Origin: Acidimicrobiia bacterium
Lineage (GTDB): Bacteria > Actinomycetota > Acidimicrobiia > IMCC26256 > PALSA-610
DNA: 64,000 nt
Direction: 5' to 3'
Assembly (NCBI GenBank): GCA_026002935.1
Contig: BPGH01000001.1
Coordinates: forward strand, 1,661,965 to 1,725,964
Shown one piece after another: positions 19,911 to 28,515 of this stretch. The notes beneath the pieces were generated by a model, which did not search any database, was not told where the DNA came from, and saw nothing but the letters and a program-made list of their open reading frames with translations. The position numbers and the translations under genes were made by a program. Position 1 is the stretch's first letter, and each line of letters opens with the position of its first letter.

Positions 19911-20262
19911 TCAGGCCCGCGGTCCGCGCACGACCGACCAGACGAGTTCGAGCGGCAGCGACGGGACCTCGTAGAGGTCGTCGCCGCGGCTCAGCACGAA
20001 ACGGACCCCGGCGTCGGCGGCGCGGTCGCGCCGCACGTGCGGCGGGGCCGCGCGGTCGAGGCGCACGCAACGCGCGCCGGTGAGCCCGACGGCGCGCTCG
20101 GCGACCTGCGCCTCGTGGTCGGGCGCGCCGGGCGCGCCCGCGTCGCCCCACTCGAGCCCGACGGCCACGCCGGCCCCGGCGCCGCGCGCCCGCAGGAACC
20201 GCACCAGCTCGCCCGTCGTCTCCACCGCTGCCCTCCGTCGCGAACGCCTCGGTGGCGATCAT
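19911..20262 (-). CDS. hypothetical protein of about 116 aa, probable one-base frameshift
   Basis: I do not recognise this family. The ATG at 20262 gives [11 protein letters not shown]; after one indel near 20228 the frame continues [49 protein letters not shown] and [21 protein letters not shown] shorter reading from the GTG at 20225 needs no frameshift (104 aa). The charged composition, with no membrane segment, suggests a soluble alpha/beta protein. It lies between etfA and DUF429, convergent to etfA. Confidence 0.5.
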
Positions 20263-20309
20263 CGGTCACCGCGGGCCCCGAGGCCAGCGCGCGTGACCAC
20301 TGGCACACC

Positions 20310-20354
20310 GCTCACCGGCCGGCCGCTCACCGGCCGGCCGCTCACGGGCCGGCC
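20310..20354. repeat. three 15-bp tandem repeats at the end of the DUF429 gene
   Basis: GCTCACCGGCCGGCC twice and GCTCACGGGCCGGCC once, end to end. Each copy contains TCA, a stop codon on the minus strand, and the DUF429 stop lies in the third copy. GGCCGGCC is itself a palindrome, so the array can fold into several hairpins and may act as a terminator. Confidence 0.65.
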
Positions 20355-21070
20355 GCCACCGCCGGCAGCCAGATCGCGCCCTCGAGCCGCGTGACCGGGT
20401 CGGTCGCCGCGCGCAGGGACGCGAGCCGCTCGCGGTGGCGGGCCATGACGAGTGCGCTCAGCACGGCGTCGCGGGTGTCGGGGCTGTTCGCGACCGCGCG
20501 TGCGACCCGCCGGGGCAGCTCGGGCGCCCCGGCCGCGGCGCGCAGCGATGCGGGGTAGATCTCGACCGCGGTCCGGCCGGCCGCGTCGTCGAACGGCCAG
20601 ACGGCGTACCCGGCGGCGCGCAGGGCCGCCAGGAACGGCATCCCGCGCAGGCTGGCGGTGCCGACGTGCCCGCCGCCCGCGAGCAGGAACGTCGGCTTCG
20701 CGCCCGCCTCCCGCTCGGTGACGCGCCGCAGCGGCACCGCGGGCGCGCGCGTGCCCGCGCGGCCGTAGAACGGTGGCGGGCAGCGCGCGATCCAGTCCTC
20801 GCCGTCGCGCGCGACGAGCGGCCACAGCTCGGGGCCGCTCGCGCACCCGTGCCACTCGCCGACCCACGCGGGGAACCCGAACGAGAAGTCGAGGCCGACC
20901 ACGACCGGGCCGCCGATGTCGAGGAGCTCGCCGACCACGTCCTCGCGCCGCAGGTCGGCCCACACCTCGACGGGCCCGCCGGGGGGCACGACCGCGGCCC
21001 GGATCGCGTGGACCTGTTCCGCGCCCGCACGCCCGCTCCAGTCGACCGCGATAACCGTGAGGCCGTCCAC
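20342..21070 (-). CDS. DUF429 family predicted RNase H-like nuclease
   Basis: A 242-residue protein. The GTG at 21070 is chosen because a TAGCGT -10 element ends seven bases before it and because the RNase H-like first strand LTVIAVDWSGRAG begins right there. Further conserved parts are VVVGLDFSFGFPAW, KPTFLLAGGGHVGTASLRGM, AVWPFDDAAGRTAVEIYPAS and NSPDTRDAVLSALVMARH. The Asp residues (VDWSG, LDFSFG, DTRDAV) are the likely metal ligands. The biological substrate of this family is unknown. The gene is transcribed divergently from the ABC exporter with overlapping -10 elements. Confidence 0.78.
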   Translation of the reverse strand: MDGLTVIAVDWSGRAGAEQVHAIRAAVVPPGGPVEVWADLRREDVVGELLDIGGPVVVGLDFSFGFPAWVGEWHGCASGPELWPLVARDGEDWIARCPPPFYGRAGTRAPAVPLRRVTEREAGAKPTFLLAGGGHVGTASLRGMPFLAALRAAGYAVWPFDDAAGRTAVEIYPASLRAAAGAPELPRRVARAVANSPDTRDAVLSALVMARHRERLASLRAATDPVTRLEGAIWLPAVAAGP

Positions 21071-21077
21071 GCGCGAG

Positions 21078-21087
21078 ACGCTACGGT
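21078..21087. promoter_or_regulatory. divergent promoter with overlapping -10 elements
   Basis: ACGCTACGGT contains TACGGT (21082-21087, plus strand; six bases before the ABC GTG at 21094) and TAGCGT on the minus strand (21083-21078; seven bases before the DUF429 GTG at 21070). The two hexamers share the central TA, so the two promoters cannot easily be opened at once. Confidence 0.55.
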
Positions 21088-21093
21088 GCGGGC

Positions 21094-21864
<771 letters not shown>

Positions 21865-21868
<4 letters not shown>

Positions 21869-22689
21869 CCGGCGACGTCGTGTCCGGCACGTGGGCGAAG
21901 TCGTGGCTGCGGGTGCGGGCGATCGCGCGCCGCCACGCGTACGTGCTCGTGCGCAGCCCGCACCGGCTGTTCGACGTGACCCTGTGGCCGCTCGTCGATG
22001 TGCTGCTGTTCGGTGCGCTCGCCCAGTTCGTCGGGGGCGCCGACCGGTCGAGCGCCGCGCAGGCGGCCGGCTACCTGCTCGCCGGCATCGTGCTGTGGCA
22101 CGTGATCTACCAGTCGCAGATCGCGATGAGCACCGGCTTCCTCGAGGAGACCTGGACCCGCAACCTGCTCAACATGATGGTCACGCCCGTGCGGGAGGTC
22201 GAGTACGTCGCCGGCGTCGCGCTGTTCGGGATGGTGAAGCTCCTGATGGGCGTGGGCGTCATGGTGCTCGGCGCGTTCGCGTTCTTCTCGTTCGACACGT
22301 GGTCGCTCGGCTTCGGACTGGTGCCCATCGGCGCGGTGCTGCTCGTGGTCGGTTGGGCGATCTCGTTGCTCGTCATCGGGCTCGTGCTGCGGTTCGGGTC
22401 GGGTGCCGAGGCGCTCGCGTGGGGCGTCATGTTCGTGCTGATGCCGCTGTCGGGGGTCTTCTACCCGGTCGAGTCGCTGCCGGGGGCGCTCCAGCCGGTC
22501 GCGCTCGCGCTCCCGACGACGCACGCGTTCGAGGCGCTGCGGGCGCTCGTCGACACCGGCACGCTGCCGTGGCGCGAGGTGGCGATCGCCGCCGCGGGCT
22601 CGATCGTGCTCGTCGCGCTCGCGCTCGCGTACCTCGTGCAGATGCTGCGGCTCTTCCGCCGCCGGGGGTACGTCACGCGCTACACATGA
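21865..22689 (+). CDS. ABC-2 type transporter permease
   Basis: A 274-residue inner-membrane permease. The GTG at 21865 overlaps the ATPase stop. After a cytosolic start (WLRVRAIARRHAYVLVRSPH) come six membrane segments, including PLVDVLLFGALAQFV, AAGYLLAGIVLWHVIYQSQI, LLMGVGVMVLGAFAFFSF, LVPIGAVLLVVGWAISLLVI and a final one near the C-terminus. The motif EETWTRNLLNMMVTPVREVE and the region GVMFVLMPLSGVFYPVESLP are typical of ABC-2 exporters. With the ATPase it should export a drug, lipid or polysaccharide; the cargo is unknown. Confidence 0.88.
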
Positions 22690-22693
22690 GCCG

Positions 22694-23740
22694 ATGCGCG
22701 ACCTGGTCGACCCCGAGCGCCTCGCGGCATGGATGGACGCGCAGGGCCTCGCGCCGGGGGCGCCGCTGTCGGTGACGCGCATCACGACCGGGCACTCCAA
22801 CGAGGTGTTCCGCGTCGAGCGCGCCGGCCTGCGGCTCGCACTGCGGCGCCCGCCGCGCACGCCGCTGTCGCCGACGGCGCACGACATGGCACGCGAGTAC
22901 CGGCTCATCGGCGCGTTCCGCCGCCCGGAGGGCTGGCCGGCGGGCGCCGAGCCGGTCCCCGTGCCGGAGCCGGTCGCCCTGTGCACCGACCCGGGGGTGA
23001 TCGGCGCGCCCTTCTACCTGATGACGCTGCTCGACGCCGTCGTCGTGCGCGACCGGCTCCCGGCGCCGCTCGCGGCCGACCCGGACGCCGGCCGGGCGTG
23101 CTCGTGGGCGCTCGTCGACGCGCTCGCCGGGATCCACGCGTTCGACTGGCGCGCCGGCGGGCTCGCGGACTTCGGACGGCCCGACGGCTACCTGGAGCGC
23201 CAGGTGCCGCGGTGGCTCGGACAGCTCGAGCGGTACCGCACCCGAGCGCTGCCCGAGGTCGACGAGGCGGGCCGGTGGCTCGCCGCGCACGTGCCGCCGA
23301 TGCCGGCGCCGACGGTGATCCACGGCGACTACAAGCTCGACAACGTGATGTTCGCACCGTCGCTGCCCGTGGAGCTCGTCGCGGTGGTCGACTGGGAGCA
23401 GGCGACGGTGGGCGACCCGCTCGTCGACCTCGGCTGGATGCTCGGCCTGTGGCCGGACCCGGGCGAGCCCGCCGCGCTCGCGGGGGCCGCGCCGCTCGGC
23501 GGGTCGGCGCCGACGCGCGCGGAGCTCGCGGCGCGCTACGCGGCGCGCACCGGGCGCGACCTGACGCACCTCGTCTTCTACTGCGTCCTCGGCCTGTTCA
23601 AGCTCGCGTGCGTGATGGAGGGTTCATACGCGCGCTTCCGGGCCGGCACGAGCGACGACGCGTTCTTCGCGACGCTCGCGGACGGCGTCCCGGCGCTCGC
23701 CCGCCGCGCGCTGGAGTTCGCGGCGCGGGGGTCGGTGTGA
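22694..23740 (+). CDS. APH-like phosphotransferase family protein (ACAD10-type kinase domain)
   Basis: A 348-residue aminoglycoside-phosphotransferase-fold kinase. The N-lobe reads VTRITTGHSNEVFRVERAG with a glycine/serine-rich ATP loop. The catalytic loop is VIHGDYKLDNVMF near residue 210 and the metal-binding motif is VVDWEQATVGDPLVDLGW. In actinobacteria and mitochondria this family usually accompanies acyl-CoA dehydrogenases and phosphorylates 4-hydroxy-acyl-CoA or a related compound. That function is inferred from ACAD10/11, not shown here. It starts five bases after the permease, in a possible operon. A second such kinase is at 26718. Confidence 0.82.
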   Translation: MRDLVDPERLAAWMDAQGLAPGAPLSVTRITTGHSNEVFRVERAGLRLALRRPPRTPLSPTAHDMAREYRLIGAFRRPEGWPAGAEPVPVPEPVALCTDPGVIGAPFYLMTLLDAVVVRDRLPAPLAADPDAGRACSWALVDALAGIHAFDWRAGGLADFGRPDGYLERQVPRWLGQLERYRTRALPEVDEAGRWLAAHVPPMPAPTVIHGDYKLDNVMFAPSLPVELVAVVDWEQATVGDPLVDLGWMLGLWPDPGEPAALAGAAPLGGSAPTRAELAARYAARTGRDLTHLVFYCVLGLFKLACVMEGSYARFRAGTSDDAFFATLADGVPALARRALEFAARGSV

Positions 23741-23855
23741 AGGCGGGCGGCGCCGTGCTCGGGTGCACGACCGACGCGGCGGCGACGGGCCACGACCGCC
23801 CCCACCGGGCGTCGCGGCTCGTGCGGGCGGGCGACCGAGCGGCCCCGGCGCGCGC

Positions 23856-24503
23856 TCAGGAGGGGCGGAGCGCGGCGTCGAGCACCGCGACGACGCTGAG
23901 CACGAGCTGCTCGTCGTGCGCGCCGAGCTGCAGCTCCGCCATCAGGGCGCTGAGCACGAGCGCCTCGAGGCCCGTGGCGAACGGCTCGGGCTCGATGTCG
24001 GCGCGGATCTCGCCGGTCGCCTGGCCGGCGCGCAGCGCGTCGATCAGCTCGCGGCGCGCCTCGACGAGGGAGGGGAGCTCGAGGAGCTGGGCGCCGACGC
24101 CCGGCTCGAGGCCCGCCAGCACGCGCCGCACCAGCGGGTGGGAGGGCAGCGCCTCGCGCAGCGCAGCCACGGTGGTCCAGTAGACGTCGCGCACGGAGTC
24201 GCCCGAGGCGCGGGCGCGGGCCGCGGCGAGGAGCGCCTCGGCGTCGGCGTCGACGGCCGCGCGGAACAGGGCCTCCTTCCCCGGGAAGTAGGCGTAGACA
24301 GCGGCCGGCGTCACGCCGGCGTCGCGCGCGATGTCGGCGAGGGCGGTGCGCTGGCGTCCCTCGGCGGCGAACCGGGCGATCGCGTGCTGGAGGATGCGCC
24401 GCCGGGTGCGCTCGCCCTTGCCCCCCGGTGCCGGGCGCCCCGCCGCCGCCTGGGCGCGCGGGGGCGGGGTCACGGCGCGGCGGGCGGTCGGCGGGGCGGC
24501 CAC
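23856..24503 (-). CDS. TetR family transcriptional regulator
   Basis: A 215-residue repressor. The GTG at 24503 follows TAGGCT by six bases. A basic proline/alanine-rich tail precedes the HTH domain: GERTRRRILQHAIARFAAEG, then ALADIARDAGVTPAAVYAYF, then PGKEALFRAAVDADAEALLA. The C-terminal ligand domain is all-helical. The gene is divergent from the AurF-like oxygenase and probably controls that gene and itself through the short divergent region. Whether it also binds the CTTGACCG-type palindromes cannot be told. Confidence 0.9.
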   Translation of the reverse strand: MAAPPTARRAVTPPPRAQAAAGRPAPGGKGERTRRRILQHAIARFAAEGRQRTALADIARDAGVTPAAVYAYFPGKEALFRAAVDADAEALLAAARARASGDSVRDVYWTTVAALREALPSHPLVRRVLAGLEPGVGAQLLELPSLVEARRELIDALRAGQATGEIRADIEPEPFATGLEALVLSALMAELQLGAHDEQLVLSVVAVLDAALRPS

Positions 24504-24509
24504 CGGGCG

Positions 24510-24515
24510 AGCCTA
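24510..24515 (-). promoter_or_regulatory. -10 element (TAGGCT) for the TetR gene
   Basis: TAGGCT on the minus strand, six bases before the GTG at 24503; leaderless-type spacing. Confidence 0.5.
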
Positions 24516-24543
24516 CCGCCGGTCCGATGAAAAATCGAATGAT

Positions 24544-24565
24544 TCCGTTGACTCGTCAGAAACGG
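24544..24565. promoter_or_regulatory. possible TetR operator
   Basis: An imperfect inverted repeat, CCGTT at 24545 and AACGG at 24561, with GAC-TC-GTC near the centre. It lies in the divergent gap, about 20 bases before the oxygenase start. The symmetry is weak, so this is a low-confidence candidate. Confidence 0.3.
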
Positions 24566-24582
24566 GGCGCGAGGATCCGGGC

Positions 24583-25542
24583 ATGGCCACCGCCACCGAC
24601 CGCCTCGACGACCGCATCGACCGGCTGTCGCGGGTCTCGGCCGCCGAGGTGGTCGAGCCCGAGGACGCCTTCGACTGGGGCTCGCTCGGGCCCGGCCAGG
24701 TGCTGCCCGACGACCTGCTGTCGGTCGCCGGGCTCGACGTGGCGCTCGGGCCCGAGGCGCGGGCCCGGCTGTCGCGCGAGGAGCTGGCCGCGATGCTCGC
24801 GAGCGGCATCCGGTTCGAGGCGATCCTCGAGGCCGCGTTCGCCGTCGAGCTCGCGGAGGCGCGTGACCTGCGCGACCCGCGCCACACCTACATGCTCCAC
24901 GAGATCGGGGAGGAGAGCCGCCACCAGCGCGCGTTCCTGCGCCTCCACGAGCACCTCGCGCCCCGCGCGCGCAATCCGTTCCACGGGCCGCTCCCGCGGT
25001 TCCTCGCCCGGCGCGTCACCCGGTTGATGCTGCGGCGCCGGGCGCTGTTCTGCGTGATGCTGCTCGCGGGGGAGGAGATCCCCGACCTGCTGCAGAAGGT
25101 CGCGTCGGAGCACCCCGGCACCGACCCGCTCGTGCGGGCCGTCAACCGCTACCACCGCCAGGAGGAGGCGCGGCACCTCGCGTTCGCGCGGGCGGTGCTC
25201 CCCGAGCGGTGGGCCGCGGCCGGGGCGGTCGAGCGGTGGGAGGTGCGGCACCTCGCGCCGGTGCTGATCCGGGTGCTGTTCGACACGATGCTGCACCCCG
25301 GCGTCTACGAGACGGTCGGCCTGCCGGGCTTTCCCACCTGGCGGGCCGCGAACCGCACGCCCGGCCGCCGCGCGCTGCGGTACCGCGCGACGCGACCGAT
25401 CCTGGCGCTGCTGTGCCGGCACGGCGCGATCACGCGCGGGCGGATCCCGCGCGGGTGGCGCTCGCTGTGCGGGGTCGACCGGCACGGCGAGCCGCTGCCC
25501 GGTGACCCGCCGCTGCCGGGCGCGGCCGCCCGCGCCGCCTGA
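24583..25542 (+). CDS. AurF-like diiron N-oxygenase
   Basis: A 319-residue ferritin-like diiron oxygenase of the p-aminobenzoate N-oxygenase (AurF) family, which turns aryl amines into hydroxylamines or nitro compounds. The ATG at 24583 is preferred over further upstream readings because those run back into the TetR promoter. Metal ligands are visible in EAILEAAFAVEL, YMLHEIGEESRHQRAF (E-x-x-H), LLAGEEIPDLLQ and RYHRQEEARHLAFAR (second E-x-x-H). The divergent TetR regulator suggests induction by a substrate-like compound. No nitro- or amino-aryl pathway genes are adjacent, so the substrate is open. Confidence 0.82.
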   Translation: MATATDRLDDRIDRLSRVSAAEVVEPEDAFDWGSLGPGQVLPDDLLSVAGLDVALGPEARARLSREELAAMLASGIRFEAILEAAFAVELAEARDLRDPRHTYMLHEIGEESRHQRAFLRLHEHLAPRARNPFHGPLPRFLARRVTRLMLRRRALFCVMLLAGEEIPDLLQKVASEHPGTDPLVRAVNRYHRQEEARHLAFARAVLPERWAAAGAVERWEVRHLAPVLIRVLFDTMLHPGVYETVGLPGFPTWRAANRTPGRRALRYRATRPILALLCRHGAITRGRIPRGWRSLCGVDRHGEPLPGDPPLPGAAARAA

Positions 25543-25559
25543 GCGCCCCCGGCGGCTCA
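25540..25559. terminator. hairpin formed by two convergent stop codons
   Basis: TGAGCGCCCCCGGCGGCTCA: the arms TGAGC and GCTCA hold the stop codons of the AurF-like gene and of exonuclease III. There is no T-run, so termination would depend on the hairpin or on Rho. Confidence 0.35.
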
Positions 25560-26339
25560 GTCCGCGAGGTCGACGATCAGCGGCGCGTGGTCCGACGGCT
25601 GCGAGCCCTTGCGGGCGTTGCGGTCGACGACCGCCCAGGTGACCCGCCCGGCGACGGGCGCGGTCGCGAGGGCGAGGTCGATGCGCATCCCGCGGTGCTG
25701 GTGGAAGTCCCCGGCCCGGTAGTCCCAGTAGGTGTACAGGCGGTCGGCGTCGGGGTACACGCGCCGGAACACGTCCTCCAGGCCCCAGTCCTGCAGTGCC
25801 CGCACCGCGGCGCGCTCGGGCCCGGTCACGTGGGTCGCGCCCTCGAACGCCTTCGGGTCCCACACGTCGCGGTCCTCGGGCGCGACGTTGAAGTCGCCGA
25901 GCACCACGAGCGGATCGGCGGGGGAGAAGTGCCGGTCCAGCCAGTCGCGCAGCCGTTCGAGCCAGACGAGCTTTCGGTCGTAGAACTCGGTGCCGACGGC
26001 CCGCCCGTTCGGCACGTAGACGGCGACGAACCGGATGCCCGCGCACTCGGCGGTGAGCAGGCGCGCGTCCCCCGGATACGGGTCGTCGAAGTCGGCGCCG
26101 AAGCCCCAGCGCGGGTCCTCGAGGCCGACGCGCGAGAGGATCGCGACACCGTTCCACTGCCCCTGGCCGTGGTGCGCGCACTCGTAGCCGAGCGCGGAGA
26201 ACGTGAGTGCGGGGAAACCGTCGTCGGAGCACTTCGTCTCCTGCAGGCACAAAACGTCGACGTCCGCGTAGCCGAGGAACTCCTCGACGCGAGGCAGTCG
26301 GGCCTTCAGGGAGTTGACGTTCCAGGTCGCGAAGCGCAT
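25557..26339 (-). CDS. xthA: exodeoxyribonuclease III
   Basis: A 260-residue EEP-fold AP endonuclease/3'-5' exonuclease of base-excision repair. ATG at 26339: MRFATWNVNSLKARLPRVEE, with the metal Asn in WNVNS. DVLCLQETKCSDDGFP holds the catalytic Glu, YVPNGR the Tyr and DPLVVLGDFNVAPEDRDVWD the Asp/Asn pair. GMRIDLAL and the final SDHAPLIVDL carry the catalytic His. All key residues are present and the length matches the XthA branch. A TAGGCT -10 element lies about ten bases before the start. Confidence 0.95.
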   Translation of the reverse strand: MRFATWNVNSLKARLPRVEEFLGYADVDVLCLQETKCSDDGFPALTFSALGYECAHHGQGQWNGVAILSRVGLEDPRWGFGADFDDPYPGDARLLTAECAGIRFVAVYVPNGRAVGTEFYDRKLVWLERLRDWLDRHFSPADPLVVLGDFNVAPEDRDVWDPKAFEGATHVTGPERAAVRALQDWGLEDVFRRVYPDADRLYTYWDYRAGDFHQHRGMRIDLALATAPVAGRVTWAVVDRNARKGSQPSDHAPLIVDLAD

Positions 26340-26352
26340 CGCGCGGGCGAGC

Positions 26353-26718
26353 CTACGGGCGGGCCGCGTCCGGGAGGTAGCCCGGGTTCGCGACCGCCAG
26401 CTTCTCGCGCACGGTCCGGCGCACGTGTTCGCGCACCTCGTCGAGCCGGCCGTCGAGCGAGCCGTCACGGATGCGCGCCGCCAGCTCCCGCTCCAGCTCG
26501 GCGGCGGGACCGTCGTGCCCGAGGAGCGCGCGGGCGCGCTCGCGCTGGGCGGCCGTGAACGCCGCGTCGGCGGTCAGCTCGCGCTCGACGATGCCGAGCG
26601 CGTTGGCGGCCACCCGGGCGTGGAACGCGAGCCGCCCCTCGGTCGCCGGCACGACGTCGTGCTCGATCCACTCCCGCACGGCGGCGACCAGCTCCGCCGC
26701 GGTCGGTCGGTCCTGCAT
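26353..26718 (-). CDS. DUF6285 domain protein
   Basis: A 121-residue helical protein, [40 protein letters not shown] and VREKLAVANPGYLP. The family (DUF6285 as I recall it) is almost always found next to an APH-like phosphotransferase and acyl-CoA dehydrogenases. Here too its ATG overlaps the stop of the kinase gene (ATGA). Its function is unknown; a partner or stabilising subunit of the kinase is a reasonable guess. Confidence 0.75.
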   Translation of the reverse strand: MQDRPTAAELVAAVREWIEHDVVPATEGRLAFHARVAANALGIVERELTADAAFTAAQRERARALLGHDGPAAELERELAARIRDGSLDGRLDEVREHVRRTVREKLAVANPGYLPDAARP

Positions 26719-27743
26719 CACCAGCCTCCGTCCAGCACGTCGAGCAGGTCCCACTCGGTCTCGGCCACCCGGCGGCCGAGCGTCGCCAGCTCGACCGACC
26801 GCACCGTGCCCGACAGGTGGGTGAACGCCTGCGCGATGCAGATGACCCCCCACTTGAGCGTGCCGAGCGCGACCCAGTAGCGGACGTGCTCGGCGTCGAC
26901 CGCCCCGCCGCCGGCGGCCGCGTACGCGTCGAGCAGGTCGTCGAGGTCGCCGAAGCCGCCGACGACGCGCGCCGTGTTCCCGAACCGCCACGACCGCACG
27001 CACAGCCACCCGAGGTCCTCGACCGGGTCGCCGAGGTGCGCGAGCTCCCAGTCGAGCACCGCGCGCACCCCGTCGGGCCCGACGACGAGGTTGCCGTTGC
27101 GGAAGTCGCCGTGGACGAGCGCCGGCCGTTCGGGCGGCGGGGGCGCGTGGTCGGCGAGCCAGCGCAGCCCGAGCTCGAAGGCGGGATGCGGCTCGCCGAA
27201 GCCGTCGAGCAGGGCGCGGTACTGCGCGACCTGCCCGGCCGCGTCCTGCACGGGCAGCGGCGGCAGCGACCCGGCGGGCACGGCGTGGATCGCCGCCGCG
27301 ATCGCGCCGCACTGCCGGGCGAGCACCGGGCGCGCCGCGGCGAAGGCGTCGTCGCGCAGGATCCGGCGGGGGATCGTCTCGCCCTCGACGCGGTCCATCA
27401 GGAAGCCGGAGCCGAGGCCGTCGGCGGGTTCGAGCAGCGCCCGGACCCGCGGCACCGGCACGCCCGCCGCGCCCGCGGCGGCGAGCAGCCGGTACTCGGT
27501 CGAGCGGTCGGACGCGCCGGCGTGGCGCGAGGGATCGCGGCGCAGCACGAGCCCGTGGCGGCCGCCCGCCGGGGTGCACGCGTCGAACGCCCAGGTCTCG
27601 CGGGACGCGCCGCCCGACAGGCGCCGGATCGCCTCGATCGTGACCTCCGCCCCGATGGCGCGCGACGCCACCGCGGCGAGGGCGTCGGGGTCGGGGTGCG
27701 GGGCGGCCACCGGGGCGGACGCTAGCGCCCGCCGGATCTGCAC
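26718..27743 (-). CDS. APH-like phosphotransferase family protein
   Basis: A 341-residue kinase-fold protein. The GTG at 27743 is chosen because GGAG lies nine bases before it; a later GTG at 27710 has none. The ATP loop is [16 protein letters not shown], the catalytic loop [14 protein letters not shown] and the metal motif [20 protein letters not shown]. The tail [17 protein letters not shown] is conserved in the ACAD10-type group. It is coupled to DUF6285. It probably phosphorylates a hydroxyacyl-CoA or small alcohol ahead of dehydrogenation (inference from family). Confidence 0.85.
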   Translation of the reverse strand: MQIRRALASAPVAAPHPDPDALAAVASRAIGAEVTIEAIRRLSGGASRETWAFDACTPAGGRHGLVLRRDPSRHAGASDRSTEYRLLAAAGAAGVPVPRVRALLEPADGLGSGFLMDRVEGETIPRRILRDDAFAAARPVLARQCGAIAAAIHAVPAGSLPPLPVQDAAGQVAQYRALLDGFGEPHPAFELGLRWLADHAPPPPERPALVHGDFRNGNLVVGPDGVRAVLDWELAHLGDPVEDLGWLCVRSWRFGNTARVVGGFGDLDDLLDAYAAAGGGAVDAEHVRYWVALGTLKWGVICIAQAFTHLSGTVRSVELATLGRRVAETEWDLLDVLDGGW

Positions 27744-27786
27744 GATTTCTCCACAGGCCGAGCGGGACCGCGCGGGCCGCGGTCCT

Positions 27787-27792
27787 TATCCT
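27787..27792 (+). promoter_or_regulatory. -10 element (TATCCT) for the two-component operon
   Basis: TATCCT ends eight bases before the GTG at 27801, consistent with a very short or absent leader. Confidence 0.4.
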
Positions 27793-27800
27793 TCGTCGGC

Positions 27801-28515
27801 GTGACCCCGCTCGCGGCACCGGCGCGCACGATCGCGGTGATCGAGGACGAGCGCGCCATCGCCGCGGCCGTGGCGGCCCGGCTGCGCAGCGAGGGCTACG
27901 CCGTGGAGATCGCCGCCGACGGGCCGAGCGGCGTCGAGCTCGTCGAACGGCTCCGTCCCGACCTCGTCGTGCTCGACCTCATGCTGCCCGGCCTCGACGG
28001 GCTCGAGGTCTGCCGGCGGATCCAGCGCGAGCGCGCCGTGCCCGTGCTCATGCTCACCGCCCGCGACAGCGAGGACGACCTCGTCGTGGGGCTGGGGGTC
28101 GGCGCCGACGACTACGTCACGAAGCCGTTCAGCGCCCGCGAGCTGGTCGCGCGCGTGCACGCCCTGCTGCGGCGGGCCGAGCGCCCCTACGGCGCGGGAC
28201 GGGCCCGTGCACGTGGGGCGACGTGACGCTCGACGCCCGCGACCCGGCGGGTGGAGCGCGCGGGCGAGCCGGTGCACCTCACGCCGACCGAGTTCGACCT
28301 GCTCCACTACCTCGCCGCGCGCCCCGGCCGGGTCGCGACCCGCGAGGAGCTGCTCGAGCAGGTGTGGGGCTACGAGATCCCGTCGGGCGCGCGGACCGTC
28401 GACTCGCACGTCCGGTCGCTGCGCCGCAAGCTCGGCGCCGAGATCGTCCGCACCGTCCACGGCGTCGGCTACGCGGTCGACGAGGCCGCCGCGCACCGGG
28501 GGGACGGGGGCCTGA
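27801..28515 (+). CDS. OmpR/PhoB-type response regulator, three small indels
   Basis: A 238-codon response regulator. The receiver domain (residues 1-125) has the acidic pair EDE at 15-17, the phosphorylated Asp59 in [10 protein letters not shown], the MLTA threonine and the YVTKPFS lysine. After two compensating indels near 28199 and 28250 comes the winged helix: [59 protein letters not shown]. The frame then runs straight into the kinase. Removing one G from the G-runs near 28498-28510 gives a TGA at 28513 overlapping the kinase ATG. It should bind DNA when phosphorylated by the kinase. Confidence 0.85.
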
